NCBI GenBank assembly: GCA_902464015.1
Contig: CABQHM010000012.1
Coordinates: 1-64,000, forward strand
Reading direction: 5' to 3'
From: an uncultured Coriobacteriales bacterium
GTDB taxonomy: Bacteria; Actinomycetota; Coriobacteriia; Coriobacteriales; UMGS124
DNA length: 64,000 bases
The notes below the pieces were generated by a model. It had not been told where the DNA came from. It ran no database searches and was given only the letters and a program-made list of their open reading frames with translations. Positions within the stretch are counted from its first letter, which is position 1, and every line of letters begins with the position of its first letter. Below are positions 60,834 to 64,000 of the stretch, piece by piece. The position numbers were made by a program, and so were the translations under genes.

Positions 60834-63089
60834 GTGAGTGAAGAGAACAACGACAAGAAGAAGGCCGGCAAGTCTGTAGACGCCGGCAAGCCCGACGCAA
60901 AGGGCGACAAGCGCGAGGAAGAACGTCGCGCGAAGATGAAGGAGCTCCTCAATCCCATCGACGGCACGGCTGACAAAAACGCCGGTCCGCGCAAGCCCAA
61001 CTGGCGCAGCATCCTGCTGTATGCGCTCATCCTCGTGGTTGTCGCGGTGGCCGTGGGCAGCGCCATGCAGCGCCAGGCCAACGAGAACACGGTGGAGCTC
61101 GCCACGAGCGAGTTCGTGAGCGCCGTCGAGGACGGCCAGGTCAGCGAGGCAACCTACGTCGCGATGACCTACACCATCAAGGGCGAGTACTGGCCCGAGG
61201 CCGACAAGATCGGCGATGAGAACGCCCTCGCGCCCTTCACTTCTACCTACTTGGGCACCGACTCGCTGGCCGAGCTCATGGCTTCCCACCCCGAAGTCAA
61301 GTATGTGGCCGACGTCTCCACGACGCCCACCTGGGTCTCTCTGCTCACGAGCATGCTGCCGATGCTCATCCTCATCGGCGTCATGGTGTACTTCATGAAC
61401 AAGTTCTCCGACCCCACGGGCGGCGCCATGGGCTTCGGCAAGACGAAGGCCCAGACGACCGACGCCACCCGTCCCAAGGTCTGCTTCGACGACGTCGCCG
61501 GTTGCGACGAGGCTATCGAGGAGCTCAAGGAGATCAAGGACTACCTCGACAACCCCGCGAAGTACCAGGACCTCGGCGCCAAGATCCCGCACGGCGTGCT
61601 GCTTGTGGGCCCTCCCGGCACCGGTAAGACGTTACTTGCCAAGGCCGTGGCCGGTGAGGCCGGCGTGCCGTTCTTCCAGATTTCCGGTTCGGGCTTTGTC
61701 GAGATGTTCGTCGGTGTGGGTGCCTCCCGCGTGCGCGACCTGTTCGCCAAGGCCAAGGAGCAGGCTCCCTCCATTATCTTTATCGATGAGATCGACGCCG
61801 TGGGTCGCCAACGCGGCACGGGCGTGGGCGGCGGTCACGACGAGCGCGAGCAGACTCTAAACCAGCTGCTTGTTGAGATGGACGGTTTCGAGGAGCACCA
61901 GAGCGTCATCCTCATGGCTGCCACGAACCGCCCCGACGTCCTTGACCCGGCTCTTCTGCGCCCCGGCCGCTTCGACCGCCAGGTCACGGTGGACCGTCCC
62001 GACGTGAAGGGCCGCGAGGCCATCCTGGGCATCCACGCGCGCAACAAGCCCCTCTCGACTGACGTCGACCTTGCCCGCGTCGCTCAGCTCACACCCGGTT
62101 TCTCCGGCGCCGACCTGGGCAACCTCATGAACGAGAGTGCCCTTCTCGCCGCCCGTCGCGGCCATGAGCGCATCGGCATGGATGAGATCACTGAGTCGAT
62201 GGAGCGTTGCATCGCCGGTCCCGCGCGCAAGAGCCGCGTCATGACCGACATCGAGCGCAAGACCATTGCCTACCACGAGTCGGGCCACGCGCTTGTGGGC
62301 CACATGCTCGCCAACGCCGACCCGGTCAAGAAGATCAGCATCATCCCCCGCGGCCAGGCTTTGGGTTACACGCTTTCGATGCCTGATGAGGACCACTTCC
62401 TGCAGACGCGCAACTCCATGCTCGACAGCCTTGCCATGATGCTGGGCGGCCGCACCGCCGAGGAGCTCTTCTGCGACGATATCACCACCGGCGCCTCCAA
62501 CGACATCGAGCGCGCCACGAAGGTGGCCCGCAGCATGGTTGTGAGCTACGGCATGTGCGAGGAGCTTGGGCCCCAGATGTACGGCGAGCCCAACCACGAG
62601 GTCTTCCTGGGCCGCGACATCGCCACGCAGGGCAATTACTCGCCCGAGACAGCGCACCGCATCGACCTCGAGGTCTCGCGCCTCATCAAGGAGGCCCACG
62701 AGCGCGCCCGCAAGGTGCTGTCTGAGAACGCCGAGCAGATGCACCTCATGGCGACCGTGCTGCTCGAGCGCGAGACGGTGGACGGCGATGCCTGCCAGGC
62801 GCTGCTCGACAACCGCTGGCAGGAGTACCTGGCCGGCGAGGCCGAACAGAAGGCCAAGGTCGCTGCTGCCGACGCCGCCAAGACGGCCGAAGAGCGCGCC
62901 GCCAAGGAGGCAGAGAACCAGCTCCCCGAGGCTGAGTCCGTGGTGAAGGTCGATTCCTGCGACGCCGAGGTGCGCACGAACGCCGACGGCTCCACCACCG
63001 TCGTCTACGACGGCCACGCTCAGACCTTGCCCCCTGTTGAGGGCGAGCCTGGCAAGGATGGCCAGGACGAGGAGAAGAAGGCTGAGTAG
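60834..63089 (+). CDS. ftsH: ATP-dependent zinc metalloprotease FtsH
   Basis: Membrane-bound AAA+ protease degrading misfolded membrane and regulatory proteins. The 751-residue protein has a charged N-terminal extension of about 55 residues, a membrane helix (about 60-80), an extracytoplasmic domain, a second helix near 170-185, the AAA module (Walker A GPPGTGKT near 258, IIFIDEIDAVGRQRG near 318, second region RPDVLDPALLRPGRFDR near 368) and the zinc protease motif HESGH near 482. The C-terminus is an Ala/Glu/Lys-rich coil. AAGGAG precedes the GTG. A terminator follows. Confidence 0.96.
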   Translation: MSEENNDKKKAGKSVDAGKPDAKGDKREEERRAKMKELLNPIDGTADKNAGPRKPNWRSILLYALILVVVAVAVGSAMQRQANENTVELATSEFVSAVEDGQVSEATYVAMTYTIKGEYWPEADKIGDENALAPFTSTYLGTDSLAELMASHPEVKYVADVSTTPTWVSLLTSMLPMLILIGVMVYFMNKFSDPTGGAMGFGKTKAQTTDATRPKVCFDDVAGCDEAIEELKEIKDYLDNPAKYQDLGAKIPHGVLLVGPPGTGKTLLAKAVAGEAGVPFFQISGSGFVEMFVGVGASRVRDLFAKAKEQAPSIIFIDEIDAVGRQRGTGVGGGHDEREQTLNQLLVEMDGFEEHQSVILMAATNRPDVLDPALLRPGRFDRQVTVDRPDVKGREAILGIHARNKPLSTDVDLARVAQLTPGFSGADLGNLMNESALLAARRGHERIGMDEITESMERCIAGPARKSRVMTDIERKTIAYHESGHALVGHMLANADPVKKISIIPRGQALGYTLSMPDEDHFLQTRNSMLDSLAMMLGGRTAEELFCDDITTGASNDIERATKVARSMVVSYGMCEELGPQMYGEPNHEVFLGRDIATQGNYSPETAHRIDLEVSRLIKEAHERARKVLSENAEQMHLMATVLLERETVDGDACQALLDNRWQEYLAGEAEQKAKVAAADAAKTAEERAAKEAENQLPEAESVVKVDSCDAEVRTNADGSTTVVYDGHAQTLPPVEGEPGKDGQDEEKKAE

Positions 63090-63127
63090 GCCAGCCTGCA
63101 GCACCACATAAGTGTTCCCAAGAAGAA

Positions 63128-63166
63128 GGGGCGGCCCGCCGTGAGCATGGCGGGCCGCCCCCTTTT
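63128..63166. terminator. Terminator after ftsH
   Basis: GGGGCGGCCCGCC pairs perfectly with GGCGGGCCGCCCC, followed by CTTTT on the plus strand. It may also end menA on the minus strand. Confidence 0.88.
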
Positions 63167-63256
63167 GTGCGGGATTATGTCGGAAGCATGGCGGATGGGA
63201 CGGTCAAGGTACCGAGCACGCCGGGCGCAAACACGGGAAGGCGCAGGAAACGGGGC

Positions 63257-64000
63257 CTAGCCAATCAATACGGCGATCAGCCACACGCCGGCAACCACGA
63301 CGGTGCCCTTGCTCGTGGGGGCCATGAGGCAGTCGAACTTCTCGTGGTCGGCCATGGTCCACATGACGGCGACCACGCGCGCCCAGCTCATGAAGGAGAC
63401 CGTGACGATGAAGAAGGGCAGGAAGTTCCTGATGCCCAGCATGCCCAGGCTCACGAGGAAGAGAATGGCGCCACCGGCGAGAAGCGCCGTCTCATACATG
63501 CGCATCTTGGGGTCGCCGAGCATGTTGGCCACGGTGCGCTTGCCCTTGGCAGCGTCGCGCTTGGCGTCGCGCATGTTGTTCACGTTCATGACGGCCATGA
63601 CGGGAAGCCCCAGGGCGATGCCGGCAACAAGGCTTACAAGCGTGAATTCATGCAGGTAGAGGAAGGTACCGCCCACCACGGCCACGACGCCGAAGAACAG
63701 AAAGCTCATGAAGTCGCCCAGGCCGATGTAGCCGTAGGGGTGCTTGCCGATGGTGTAGCAGATGGCGGCGGCTATGCAGGCCACGCCGAGCACCACGAAC
63801 ACAACGATGGCGGTCCAACTCGACCCCGTCATGGCAGGGCCGCCGGAAAAGGCGACGAGGATGAGGGCGACGCCGACGGCGAAGGTGAGCACGCACGTGC
63901 CGACAAGGGCCAGCTTCATCTGCTTCATGGTGATGACGCCGCGCTGAAGTCCGCGCTTGGGCCCCACGCGCGTCTCGTCGTCCAGGCCGTGGGAGAGGTC
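63257..64000 (-). CDS. menA: 1,4-dihydroxy-2-naphthoate polyprenyltransferase (partial)
   Basis: UbiA-family membrane prenyltransferase of menaquinone synthesis; 247 C-terminal codons are in the window and the 5' part runs off the edge. At the truncated end DLSHGLDDETRVGPKRGLQ follows the first Asp-rich motif, and the second region contains YIGLGDFMSFLFFG and NNMRDAKRDAAKGKRT, both characteristic of MenA. About seven membrane segments are visible. Its presence suggests menaquinone-based respiration. Confidence 0.85.
   Translation of the reverse strand, partial: DLSHGLDDETRVGPKRGLQRGVITMKQMKLALVGTCVLTFAVGVALILVAFSGGPAMTGSSWTAIVVFVVLGVACIAAAICYTIGKHPYGYIGLGDFMSFLFFGVVAVVGGTFLYLHEFTLVSLVAGIALGLPVMAVMNVNNMRDAKRDAAKGKRTVANMLGDPKMRMYETALLAGGAILFLVSLGMLGIRNFLPFFIVTVSFMSWARVVAVMWTMADHEKFDCLMAPTSKGTVVVAGVWLIAVLIG

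Overview
This 64-kb, GC-rich, densely coded window looks like chromosome from an actinobacterium of the class Coriobacteriia (Olsenella/Collinsella/Atopobium relatives). That placement is an inference. It rests on base composition, actinobacterial-style housekeeping proteins, a Tad pilus locus, sortase-type surface proteins and a large MalT/SARP-like regulator. I see no rRNA, insertion sequence, phage module or CRISPR array.

Layout: (1) 1-6055, the 3' part of a compressed, overlapping Tad/Flp pilus operon (TadB, TadC, two Flp-type pilins, TadE/TadG-like proteins) ending in a DUF192 protein. (2) 6112-9748, tRNA-Phe, tRNA-Leu, lysA, then the infC-rpmI-rplT translation operon with its own promoter, a leader terminator and a probable AUA start for IF3. 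(3) 9986-14363, a WecA/TagO-type glycosyl-lipid initiating enzyme behind a large wall-anchored surface protein, a structured small RNA of unknown family, and tRNA-Ala. (4) 14476-29179, arginine biosynthesis in two blocks (argJ-argB-argD and argF-argR-argG-small ORF-argH). Between them lie RNase P RNA and a five-gene minus-strand operon that resembles dlt (adenylation enzyme, carrier protein, MBOAT, SGNH protein) but also encodes a fold-type III PLP decarboxylase. (5) 29408-36605, a class A penicillin-binding protein, tyrS and a STAND/BTAD regulator. (6) 36826-48144, secA, prfB, a split transketolase, ftsE-ftsX, RNase R, a TPR-like protein and smpB. (7) 48145-64000, a patatin-like lipase, tmRNA, rph, murI, glycerate kinase, an LCP ligase, a GNAT enzyme, NAD synthetase with a degenerate glutaminase domain, Hsp20, a cluster of hairpin repeats, tilS-hpt-ftsH and a partial menA.

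Several genes converge on the cell envelope. WecA/TagO would start an undecaprenyl-linked glycopolymer, the LCP protein would attach it to peptidoglycan, the dlt-like operon would decorate it, PBP1 and MurI make peptidoglycan, FtsEX controls wall hydrolysis, and the Tad pilus and surface protein sit outside. A second group forms the trans-translation and RNA quality-control set (smpB, ssrA, RNase R, RNase PH, RNase P RNA). The strongest candidate for an undescribed system is the dlt-like operon with a built-in decarboxylase (18735-24573). Other leads are the orphan small RNA at 13965-14181, NAD synthetase lacking its glutaminase residues, and a family of GTAC-centred hairpin repeats.
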